From positions 1 through 14,086 of the forward strand of contig UQZF01000055.1 of assembly GCA_900545455.1 (NCBI GenBank): a DNA stretch of 14,086 nt. The letters run 5' to 3'. This stretch comes from an uncultured Eubacteriales bacterium (GTDB lineage Bacteria; Bacillota; Clostridia; Lachnospirales; Lachnospiraceae). The position numbers and the translations under genes are program-made. A model generated the notes under the pieces. The model had not been told where the DNA came from. It searched no databases and was given only the letters and a program-made list of their open reading frames with translations. Numbering within the stretch: position 1 is the first letter of the stretch; every line of letters begins with the position of its first letter. Shown piece by piece: positions 7,170 through 13,950 of this stretch.

Positions 7170-7297
7170 CTCCTCATATTATAATGCCGGTGCAAAAAAC
7201 ACACTGCCCAAACCTGCAATAAATATATCTTTTTTTCCGCATCGCCAAAAGAGGGAATAAATCTGCAAATCTCAACAAAAAAAGTTAAAAAACGACC
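7170..7297. other. Intergenic gap without a clear terminator or promoter
   Basis: AT-rich spacer between the nucleosidase and the membrane protein, both on the minus strand. It has homopolymer runs (poly-A/T at 7222-7228 and around 7278-7290) but no GC-rich stem followed by a T-run. A TATAAT on the minus strand (7178-7183) lacks a -35 and lies too close to the ribosome binding site. Where the downstream operon is initiated is therefore unresolved. Confidence 0.4.
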
Positions 7298-7990
7298 TTA
7301 AAGTCTCTGAACCAGATTCTCCATAAGAAGAACCGAATGCTCTATTGCCTTTCTCTCAAACTCGCCGTAATCCATTGATGCACTGTCATCCGCCTTATCG
7401 GATATAGCACGAATTACAAGATACGGAATCTTATTTAAATATGCAGCCTGTGCAATGGCCGCACCTTCCATCTCTGTACAGTACGCATGGAATGTATCGG
7501 AAATTCTCTTCTTGGTAGACTTGTCAGTCACAAACCGGTCACCGCTTACAACTCGTCCTTCAAACACACCGATTTCGGGAACAGCCTCAGCGCATGCCGC
7601 CTTAGCAGCGTCAATAAGCTTTCTGTCTGCCGGGAATACCGATACAGGCATTCTTGGGATAACCCCCATCTCATATCCAAAGCCTGTCGCATCCATATCA
7701 TGCTGTACCGCATCGCTTGAAATAACGATATCTCCTATATTTATCTCATTTTTTAATGAACCTGCAACTCCTGTATTGATAACGCAGTCAACACCGTATC
7801 TGTCAGCGAGAACCTGTGTGCACACCGCAGCGTTCACCTTGCCGATTCCGCTTCTTACGACAACTGCTTCCTTCCCCTTTAAAAGTCCCTTCTTAAAAAC
7901 CATACCTGCAACAGTTGCAGTTTCTACATTGCTCATCATATCGGCAAGTGCCTTTACTTCCTCTTCCATAGCTCCGATAATACCAATCAT
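7298..7990 (-). CDS. mtnN: 5'-methylthioadenosine/S-adenosylhomocysteine nucleosidase
   Basis: A 230-residue cytoplasmic hydrolase that removes adenine from methylthioadenosine and S-adenosylhomocysteine. It recycles by-products of polyamine and methyl-transfer reactions and supplies the precursor of autoinducer-2 where LuxS is present. It aligns by eye with E. coli MtnN over its whole length. The N-terminus IGIIGAMEEEV contains the catalytic Glu (E11, equivalent to E. coli E12). MEGAAIAQAA contains E175 and ISDKAD contains D198, equivalent to E. coli E174 and D197. The frame extends one codon further to a TTG at 7993. I chose the ATG at 7990 because GGAGGT lies eight bases upstream and the family begins here. 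The gene is divergent from the TSCPD-murG pair and followed by a 137-bp gap, so it is probably monocistronic. Confidence 0.95.
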   Translation of the reverse strand: MIGIIGAMEEEVKALADMMSNVETATVAGMVFKKGLLKGKEAVVVRSGIGKVNAAVCTQVLADRYGVDCVINTGVAGSLKNEINIGDIVISSDAVQHDMDATGFGYEMGVIPRMPVSVFPADRKLIDAAKAACAEAVPEIGVFEGRVVSGDRFVTDKSTKKRISDTFHAYCTEMEGAAIAQAAYLNKIPYLVIRAISDKADDSASMDYGEFERKAIEHSVLLMENLVQRL

Positions 7991-8023
7991 CAAATCTGAC
8001 CTCCGTAAATAAAATTTTAATTA

Positions 8024-8032
8024 ATTATACCA
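8024..8032 (-). promoter_or_regulatory. Extended -10 promoter of mtnN
   Basis: On the minus strand the sequence is TGGTATAAT, a TGn extended -10 with perfect TATAAT and no good -35 (TAGCAT at 17 bp). Transcription would start near 8017, giving a leader of about 27 nt. It stands back to back with the promoter at 8048-8056. Confidence 0.55.
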
Positions 8033-8047
8033 CTTGATAGCTTATTA

Positions 8048-8056
8048 TGCTATAAT
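8048..8056 (+). promoter_or_regulatory. Extended -10 promoter of the TSCPD-murG operon
   Basis: TGCTATAAT, an extended -10 with perfect TATAAT and no recognisable -35 at 17 bp. Transcription would start near 8063, giving a leader of about 68 nt. The leader can form a hairpin GTGGA (8068-8072) with TCCAC (8086-8090). ATAGC (8037-8041) and GCTAT (8049-8053) form a small inverted repeat overlapping this -10, a possible shared operator. Confidence 0.55.
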
Positions 8057-8130
8057 ACATTGAAAATGTGGAGCGTTATACCGTTTCCACTCCAAAAAAG
8101 TATTAAATACACAGATAGGAGAATAATGTT

Positions 8131-8370
8131 ATGATATACAAACCAACAGGAGTTTGTTCAAAAGAAATCAACATCGAATTAGACGGTGATGTAATCAAGT
8201 CCGTCAAGTTCACAGGTGGCTGCTCCGGAAATACACAGGGCGTTGCCGCACTCGTTGCCGGAATGAAAGTTTCCGACGCTATAAGCCGCTTAGAGGGAAT
8301 CCGCTGCGGAATCCGTGAGACATCATGCCCTGACCAGCTCGCGAAAGCCCTTAAGCAGGCAATCCAGTAG
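8131..8370 (+). CDS. Stand-alone TSCPD-domain protein
   Basis: A 79-residue protein consisting only of a TSCPD domain. The same domain is known at the C-terminus of B12-dependent ribonucleotide reductases; free-standing copies are common in Clostridia and have no established function. The signature ETSCPDQLAKAL is at residues 63-74. Four Cys are present at 9, 31, 59 and 66 (the last three in GGCSGN, IRCGI and TSCPD contexts), arranged as expected for metal binding; that role is inference. The start at 8131 has AGGAG nine bases upstream. The murG start follows 18 bp after the stop, so they are almost certainly co-transcribed. Its link to cell-wall synthesis, if any, is unexplained. Confidence 0.88.
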   Translation: MIYKPTGVCSKEINIELDGDVIKSVKFTGGCSGNTQGVAALVAGMKVSDAISRLEGIRCGIRETSCPDQLAKALKQAIQ

Positions 8371-8388
8371 AATTACCGGGAGATTGTC

Positions 8389-9453
8389 ATGAAAAAATTA
8401 CTTCTTACCGGCGGTGGTACCGCCGGGCATGTTACACCTAATATAGCCATGCTTCCTCTTCTTAAGGAGAAAGGTTATGATATATCTTACATAGGTTCAT
8501 ACAACGGGATTGAGAAAACTCTGATAACCGAGCAAGGTATCCCTTACTACGGAATTGCAACCGGAAAGCTCAGACGTTACTTCGATGTGAAGAACCTGAC
8601 AGACCCTTTCCGTGTAATCAAAGGCTGCTTTGAAGCAAGAAAGCTCATGCGTCAGATTAAGCCTGATGTTGTGTTTTCAAAGGGTGGCTTTGTATCCGTT
8701 CCCGTCGTGCTTGCCGCACATAAGGAACGCATTCCGGTCATAATTCATGAGTCAGATATGACCCCCGGACTTGCCAACAAAATCTGCATTCCTTATGCAT
8801 CTAAAGTCTGCTGTAATTTCCCCGAAACAGTATCTATGATACCTGACAAAAAGGGAATACTTACCGGAACACCGATTCGTGCCGAGTTAAGTCAGGGAGA
8901 CCGTCAGAAAGGACTGGATTTATGCCATTTTACTTCAAGCAAGCCCGTAATTATGGTTATAGGCGGAAGCCTTGGCGCTCTTCATGTAAATGAAGCAGTT
9001 CGCTCGATACTTCCTAACCTTCTTGAACGCTTTCAGGTTGTACATCTATGCGGAAAAGGCAAGGTTGATGAGAGCTTTTACTCCACAACCGGCTACTATC
9101 AGTTTGAATATATTGACAAGGAACTCAAGGATTTGTTTGCTGCCGCCGACATAGTGGTATCACGAGCCGGCGCCAACGCCATCTTCGAACTTTTGTCCCT
9201 TAACAAGCCGAATCTTCTCATTCCCCTGCCGGCCGGTGCCAGCAGAGGCGACCAGATACTCAACGCAGAGTCTTTCAGAAAACAGGGCTTCTCAATGGTT
9301 CTTCCTGAAGAAGAACTTTCAGACGAGTCCCTCTATCTTGCAATCTGCAATCTGTATGAACATCGTGCCGAATACACTGCCTGCATGAAAAAGGCATCAA
9401 GCAACGATTCCATCAGGCAGATAGTATCACTTATCGACGAAGCTTCTCTTTAA
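8389..9453 (+). CDS. murG: MurG-type UDP-GlcNAc:lipid I N-acetylglucosaminyltransferase, Staphylococcus-like clade
   Basis: A 354-residue GT28 glycosyltransferase that adds GlcNAc to lipid I to form lipid II on the inner membrane face. The glycine loop is GGGTAGH (residues 8-14). The second loop is IHESDMTPGLANK (119-131), where many bacteria have HEQN. SKGGFVSVPV (97-106) and GKLRRY (59-64) resemble S. aureus MurG as I recall it. The donor-binding half has GGSLGA and SRAGANAIFE (258-267), where the conserved Glu contacts UDP-GlcNAc, followed by a SRGDQ motif. It is not in a division/cell-wall cluster; its neighbour is the TSCPD gene. It could be the only MurG or a second paralogue. The 3' end overlaps the convergent HIT gene by 23 bp. 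GGGAG six bases before the ATG supports the start. Confidence 0.9.
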   Translation: MKKLLLTGGGTAGHVTPNIAMLPLLKEKGYDISYIGSYNGIEKTLITEQGIPYYGIATGKLRRYFDVKNLTDPFRVIKGCFEARKLMRQIKPDVVFSKGGFVSVPVVLAAHKERIPVIIHESDMTPGLANKICIPYASKVCCNFPETVSMIPDKKGILTGTPIRAELSQGDRQKGLDLCHFTSSKPVIMVIGGSLGALHVNEAVRSILPNLLERFQVVHLCGKGKVDESFYSTTGYYQFEYIDKELKDLFAAADIVVSRAGANAIFELLSLNKPNLLIPLPAGASRGDQILNAESFRKQGFSMVLPEEELSDESLYLAICNLYEHRAEYTACMKKASSNDSIRQIVSLIDEASL

Positions 9454-9853
9454 TAAGCCCGGCTGTTGCCGCAAGCTCATCATTCGACGGTTTCATAGGC
9501 TGCCAGCCTATGTTAACACTGTCATTATTGTATCTTGGTATAATATGAAAATGAAGATGCATTACGGTCTGACCTGCTGCCTCTCCGTTATTCTGTACAA
9601 CATTGATTCCATCACAGCCCATAGCCTCCTTAACTGCATTGGCAGTCTTAGAAATTACAGTGAGTGCTCTTTGGGCTGTCTTAGAGTCAATCGTAAGCAG
9701 ATTGTCTGAATGATTCTTTGGAATAACAAGTGTATGTCCTTTCGCTGCCGGACCAAGATCCAATATTGCTCTGAAGTCCTCGTCCTCATACACTGTGGCA
9801 GAAGGTATTTCTCCTGCTGCTATCTTACAGAAAATACAATCGTCTTTTTTCAT
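9431..9853 (-). CDS. HIT-family nucleotide hydrolase/transferase (HinT-like)
   Basis: A 140-residue histidine-triad protein, usually a purine-nucleoside phosphoramidase acting on adenylylated or AMP-lysine-like substrates. The triad HLHFH is at residues 99-103 (H99, H101, H103) followed by IIPR. The N-terminal DCIFCK (C6, C9) with H48 and H99 forms the zinc site common in this subgroup. GHTLVIPKNH (39-48) is the conserved strand-loop. AAGGAGA lies about nine bases upstream of the start. The gene is convergent with murG (overlap 23 bp) and divergent from the histidine kinase. The biological substrate in Firmicutes is not established. Confidence 0.93.
   Translation of the reverse strand: MKKDDCIFCKIAAGEIPSATVYEDEDFRAILDLGPAAKGHTLVIPKNHSDNLLTIDSKTAQRALTVISKTANAVKEAMGCDGINVVQNNGEAAGQTVMHLHFHIIPRYNNDSVNIGWQPMKPSNDELAATAGLIKEKLRR
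9494..9512. repeat. Perfect inverted repeat in the 3' end of the HIT gene
   Basis: CATAGGCT (9494-9501), loop GCC, AGCCTATG (9505-9512): an eight-base perfect stem with a three-base loop. It starts 41 bases after the murG stop, inside HIT coding sequence. There is no T-run on either side, so it is not a classical terminator. It might pause or protect the 3' ends of the two converging transcripts. Confidence 0.5.
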
Positions 9854-9950
9854 CTTGAAAAATCTCCTTTTATGTTATATGTTTATATTAGGTGATGTTT
9901 AAATCCGTTTTAACATCCCATAACTCTTAATTATAAGGCAGGTATTTACT
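9854..9950. promoter_or_regulatory. Divergent promoter region between the HIT and kinase genes
   Basis: Short AT-rich gap between two divergent genes. On the minus strand a weak promoter is possible: TTAAAA, 17 bp, TAATAT. On the plus strand TATAAG before the kinase could be a -10 with a poor -35. GTTTAAATCCGTTTTAAC around 9898-9915 is an imperfect inverted repeat. None of these is convincing alone. Confidence 0.3.
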
Positions 9951-10700
9951 ATGCTTACAGAAAATGATAAACAGATTTTATCCAATCTTAAAACCGCTAA
10001 CCCCGAGGCCTATGATCTTTTCCTGCGCCGTGAGGCAGAACATAAAGAATTGTTAAAAACAGGATGCCACGATATACGCAACATTGTCACACTCTTAAGC
10101 GGTTCCTACCAGCTTCTTGGGCTTACCACCCCCGTGCTCAATTCCATACCTAGGTTCTCACAGCTTGGCGATGATATAAGAAGTCTTGTCAAAGCATTCA
10201 ATGACATCGCTCTGTTCCGCTATTCCGGCACGGTCTCCCCTGCACACTCCCATCTGTCAGTTATTGAAAGCAATATTCGACGAAACATCGCTGACGAACA
10301 CGCCGATATTGCCGACACAATCGAGATTATATGCGAAAAACCCGATGCCGAAATATTCACCGACACCTCAAAGCTTGCCGTCGCTGCCGGCTGTCTCATC
10401 ACCAATGCCATCGAAGCCTGCACTGCCTCTGCCACGATAGCCGTATATCTGTCCGTTGAATCTGACAACACCCTCTCAATCTCGGTATCAGACTGTGGAG
10501 CTGCCCCGGCTGCTGAAATACATGAAAAGATGTTCTCACCATTCTGTTCAGACAAACAGGGGCATCTTGGACTTGGACTTGCAATAGCTGCCGAAACTGC
10601 CGATGCGCTTGGTGGAAGCATAGCCTGCTCGCATAAATCAGGAATTACTTCTTTCGTGCTAAGGGTACCCGCTGTATCAGAATTTAAAAAATTGATCTAG
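9951..10700 (+). CDS. Orphan soluble sensor histidine kinase
   Basis: A 249-residue cytoplasmic histidine kinase without transmembrane segments or a recognisable sensor domain. The H-box is CHDIRNIVTLLSG with the phospho-acceptor probably H40. About 100 residues later comes the HATPase domain: N-box ITNAIEA (N152), G1 SDCGAAP (D181, G183), F-box MFSPF (194-198) and G2 GHLGLGLAIA (204-213). The N-terminal 30 residues form a charged helix and leave little room for sensing, so the signal must come from a partner or from the dimer itself. No response regulator lies next to it in this window. The ribosome binding site is modest. The last 24 bp overlap the convergent flavodoxin-SCP2 gene. The kinase family is confident; the partner is unknown. 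Confidence 0.83.
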   Translation: MLTENDKQILSNLKTANPEAYDLFLRREAEHKELLKTGCHDIRNIVTLLSGSYQLLGLTTPVLNSIPRFSQLGDDIRSLVKAFNDIALFRYSGTVSPAHSHLSVIESNIRRNIADEHADIADTIEIICEKPDAEIFTDTSKLAVAAGCLITNAIEACTASATIAVYLSVESDNTLSISVSDCGAAPAAEIHEKMFSPFCSDKQGHLGLGLAIAAETADALGGSIACSHKSGITSFVLRVPAVSEFKKLI

Positions 10701-11663
10701 CATACGAATATTCTTGAAGTTGCCTCTTGCCGTCATGCTTCCGGACATAAACGCTCCCTGGAACGTCTGATTGCCCTGAACGATTTTCTCAAGCACAATA
10801 TTGTCGAGTTTGCATACAACCTCAGCATTGTCATTTTGACCAAAGCGGCAATCGATTTTTTGGTTATTGATATCAATAATTAAAGACTTATTCTTGTCAT
10901 TAATATTGATTACATAAGTTGCCTTAAAATCATTCTGCGGCACAAACTTTTCCTTAAGTAGTTCAACATATCGGTCAATTCCGCCTTTATCCTCCTCATC
11001 TAAGAGGTCCTTAAACATACCTGCAAGTTCTTCTATATCTTCCTTCTGCTTCTTTATATACATGTCATCGGCAGCATACTTTGACAGCTGCTCTGACTCC
11101 TGAGGAGTAAGCTTGATTGTCTCGCCGACAATATTACTCTTTATTGCATTGTTGCTCGAAGGAAGCGATTTAATTTTCTGGGATACTGTTCTGTATATCT
11201 CCTCAGCCTTCTTCTCAAAAATATCAAGATATTCGGGATTAATCTCAAAATCTACCGGATCATCAACATACGCTGCAATTCCGTTACAGCTTTTTCCTCC
11301 AAGAAGCTCCCACGCATTGGAAAGCGAAAGTGCTGCTTCCTTTTCCCCTGATGCTCTTGACATTACTACCGGAAACATATATATCTTCCCAATCTTTGCC
11401 TTATCGGCATACAGCCAGCACGCATCAAGAAACTGCATCATATAACCGCCGATTCCAAACCATTCCACCGTGGTCGCAAGTATAACCGCATCTGCCTCCT
11501 TAAGCGTCTGAGGAAGAGTCGTTATCGTGTTCTTCATCTCGAACAGGTTATATTTATCAACATTCACTCTCAATTCTTTCAAAACATCTGTTATTCTGTT
11601 CAGCACACTTATTGTAGGGTCATCAATAAGTCCTCTTCCGCCGTAATATATATTCACCTTCAT
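10677..11663 (-). CDS. Flavodoxin-like oxidoreductase fused to an SCP2 sterol-carrier-like domain
   Basis: A 328-residue two-domain protein. Residues 1-165 look like a flavodoxin-fold NAD(P)H-dependent FMN reductase: MKVNIYYGGRG at the first strand and ATTVEWFGIGGYMMQFLD (63-80), where flavin-binding loops occur. Residues about 170-235 are a charged helical linker. Residues 240-328 resemble an SCP2 (sterol carrier protein 2) domain, ending in the typical TFQGAFMSGSMTARGN and IRMLDQFF. SCP2 domains bind lipids or other hydrophobic ligands; in bacteria the ligand is unknown. Its ATG overlaps the rhomboid stop codon by four bases, so translation is probably coupled. It is the last gene of the operon and overlaps the convergent kinase gene by 24 bp. 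Domain assignment is good; the reaction is unknown. Confidence 0.78.
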   Translation of the reverse strand: MKVNIYYGGRGLIDDPTISVLNRITDVLKELRVNVDKYNLFEMKNTITTLPQTLKEADAVILATTVEWFGIGGYMMQFLDACWLYADKAKIGKIYMFPVVMSRASGEKEAALSLSNAWELLGGKSCNGIAAYVDDPVDFEINPEYLDIFEKKAEEIYRTVSQKIKSLPSSNNAIKSNIVGETIKLTPQESEQLSKYAADDMYIKKQKEDIEELAGMFKDLLDEEDKGGIDRYVELLKEKFVPQNDFKATYVININDKNKSLIIDINNQKIDCRFGQNDNAEVVCKLDNIVLEKIVQGNQTFQGAFMSGSMTARGNFKNIRMLDQFFKF

Positions 11664-12682
11664 AGTCTGATTCCCTTCCCTTTCCTGTAGATAAGAACAG
11701 CCAATATAAAGCCCGCTGCAAGCCCTCCTATATGTGCGCTGTTGCTCGTAGTCGCACTCTGCAATCCGAGATATATACTCATGACAATAAATAATCCCAG
11801 CTTAGCCGCCGATAAATCCTCAAGACGTCCCTTGTTTACAAGGACTATATAAAACAATGCTCCTACAACGGAGAATATTGCTCCCGATGCGCCCACACAG
11901 CACACATTCATATTCATTACATCATAGTAAATCAACGCTGCGATATTTGCAAGCAGTCCACCGGCAATATACATTATAAGGTATTTCACATGTCCGACCG
12001 CGCGCTCTAAGTTATCTCCTATACAGAACAAAACAAGCATATTATTGAAAATGTGTGAAAAGCCTCCATGCATGAACATTGATGTAAATAATCTGTAGTA
12101 TTCTCCTCTGTCAATAACCAATGACACATTAAGTGCACCACTTCTCAGCATATATGCTGTATCATTCGTACTTCCGTTTATTTCCATTATGATGAAAACT
12201 ACAATATTGACCGCTATCAGAAACCAGTTCACGTAGGTAGGAACAATCTTCACCTTGCGCCTGTTATTCTTTTCCCGTTTTGCCGCTCTTGATACATCAA
12301 TATTTTCTATGACATTCCTAAGCCCTGCATAATCGTCAGGCTGTTCCTCGTATATTATCAATTTTCCCGTATTTTCATCTATAAACCATACAGGAAAATA
12401 TGCGGCGGTATTTCTCTTAGACAGCATTGTGTTGTACGTGCAGATAATATTCAATCCCCTGCAGTTAAACACACCTTTTTGAGCAAAAAAAGCAACCACA
12501 TTCCTGTTCCGGTTGTCTATGAGTTTAGGCGAAAATCCCGCAAGTGCCGCCTCATTCCACACAAATACAATATTCATGCGTTCTTCCTTGTAAATACAAT
12601 ACACATTTATATTGTCGACGTATTCCCGCAGTCTGTTAAATCCTGTATTTTCAATTGCCTCACAGCATTCTTCAAATAACAT
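11660..12682 (-). CDS. Rhomboid-family intramembrane serine protease with N-terminal soluble domain
   Basis: A 340-residue membrane protease. The first 145 residues are soluble and presumably cytoplasmic, without a recognised domain; they end in a basic stretch (KREKNNRRKVK). Six hydrophobic segments follow from about residue 150. The rhomboid elements are present: HGGFSHIFNN (205-214) for the oxyanion helix, catalytic Ser266 in GASGAIFS, and catalytic His317 in AHIGGLAAG. It should cleave single-pass membrane proteins within the bilayer. CGGAGG lies eight bases before the ATG. It lies 35 bp after the FHA gene and overlaps the next gene by four bases, so all belong to one operon. The substrate is unknown; a neighbouring membrane protein of the operon is a reasonable first guess. 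Confidence 0.9.
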   Translation of the reverse strand: MLFEECCEAIENTGFNRLREYVDNINVYCIYKEERMNIVFVWNEAALAGFSPKLIDNRNRNVVAFFAQKGVFNCRGLNIICTYNTMLSKRNTAAYFPVWFIDENTGKLIIYEEQPDDYAGLRNVIENIDVSRAAKREKNNRRKVKIVPTYVNWFLIAVNIVVFIIMEINGSTNDTAYMLRSGALNVSLVIDRGEYYRLFTSMFMHGGFSHIFNNMLVLFCIGDNLERAVGHVKYLIMYIAGGLLANIAALIYYDVMNMNVCCVGASGAIFSVVGALFYIVLVNKGRLEDLSAAKLGLFIVMSIYLGLQSATTSNSAHIGGLAAGFILAVLIYRKGKGIRL

Positions 12683-12717
12683 TGACTAAGCCTCCGTATA
12701 TTTCTAGCTTATCATTA

Positions 12718-13950
12718 TTATTCTGAGGTGTCAATTAATTCAAATCTGCTCTGTGCAAGCCTGATTACATCTCCGTTTCTTACCGGACACATCTCATATA
12801 CACTCAGCCTGTGATCATTTATCCATGTTCCGTTGGTTGAGTTCATGTCCTTTATAAAGTACATTTCTCCTTCCCTTGTAAGCCTTGCATGAAGCCTGCT
12901 TATACCGCTGTCCTTTATCACAATATCAGCCGCCGCTCCGCTGCCGATACTCACATTGCTCTGAGTCACCATATATTCATCCCTTGGTCCATCCTTGACA
13001 ATCCTTCTTAATAAAGTATTTTCCATCATGGAGATGAGAACCGTGGCATTATCAGCCGTACTGCCCGTAACCGTTTCATTCACATTATGCCTGCTTACGG
13101 TTACCCGCGGAACATCAGCTTCATACGGCATGTTTACCTCGCGTCTCACAATTCGTTCCCAGAACTGCCCACGCATTTTAACTGTCCAAAGTGCCACTGA
13201 AACGGCAATGCATATCATAAATGCCGCAACTGCCGGCACCATTCCCGACAACATACCTGCCAATGCCGTTATCAACGCTGAAATCATGCCCGCTGCAATT
13301 ATATATTTTTTTATATCCGCAGGCTGCTTTTCCTCCTCCTGTTCTATGTGTTCAGGCATTACGGAAGAATATTGCTTTCTGTTAAGCTCATATTCCACAT
13401 ACTCCTCTTTGTCCCCGGTAAACTCCTCAAGATTATCAAATATCTGAGTAACAGGAATTTCATCGCGACATATTCTTTTATATAGTCCATATCCCAGAAT
13501 CACCGCATTTCCATCCTTATGATCCAAACGTCCCAATATAAATTCCATCACTCTTTTTATCCCATCTCGCGCATTTGAAGCCAGCCCCGAGTTATACACA
13601 AAGCTCCATGATTTATCGTTTATGCCGCAAAAAATATATTTTATGTCAAACAAAACCCCCTCCATGTTCAACATGTAATTTTCTGAGCTTTTAATTATCT
13701 CCCTGATAAAACCCGCAATACGGACAATATCTTCTGCCGAAATCTCCACGCCAAGATACTTCTCCTCAAGCGGTATATTTCCCGATATATCATACAGATA
13801 ACTAAGCTGATTGTTGACAACCACACTTCTTACCGGAAGAAAACCCTCTATATCATTATTCTCCAGCATCTTCATACAATAATCTGAACTTACCGAATCG
13901 TTCACAATCTTTAGATAGTTTTTGTCCATTTCCCTCACAAAATCAATCAT
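12718..13950 (-). CDS. FHA-domain protein with N-terminal DUF6382-like domain and two transmembrane helices
   Basis: A 410-residue membrane protein. Residues 1-165 resemble the DUF6382 domain found with FHA domains in Lachnospiraceae; I rely on memory for this name. A linker rich in Glu follows. Two hydrophobic helices (about 214-256) form a hairpin, so both soluble parts lie on the same side, presumably the cytoplasm. The C-terminal FHA domain (about 314-408) has IGSG (335-338), SRLHA (351-355) and NSTNGTWIN (370-378), the residues that read phosphothreonine. It is therefore likely a phospho-dependent scaffold, perhaps for Flp/Tad-type pilus or secretion proteins often encoded nearby in this family. 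Its start overlaps the stop of the upstream gene by eight bases. An alternative Met at residue 8 is possible. Confidence 0.83.
   Translation of the reverse strand: MIDFVREMDKNYLKIVNDSVSSDYCMKMLENNDIEGFLPVRSVVVNNQLSYLYDISGNIPLEEKYLGVEISAEDIVRIAGFIREIIKSSENYMLNMEGVLFDIKYIFCGINDKSWSFVYNSGLASNARDGIKRVMEFILGRLDHKDGNAVILGYGLYKRICRDEIPVTQIFDNLEEFTGDKEEYVEYELNRKQYSSVMPEHIEQEEEKQPADIKKYIIAAGMISALITALAGMLSGMVPAVAAFMICIAVSVALWTVKMRGQFWERIVRREVNMPYEADVPRVTVSRHNVNETVTGSTADNATVLISMMENTLLRRIVKDGPRDEYMVTQSNVSIGSGAAADIVIKDSGISRLHARLTREGEMYFIKDMNSTNGTWINDHRLSVYEMCPVRNGDVIRLAQSRFELIDTSE

Noticed and set aside
7178..7183. TATAAT on the minus strand before the membrane-protein gene
   Set aside because: No -35 at 17 bp, no TG extension, and the start site would fall at the ribosome binding site.
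7455..8012. 185-codon plus-strand frame
   Set aside because: Opposite mtnN, low-complexity Ser/Thr/Ile composition, no support.
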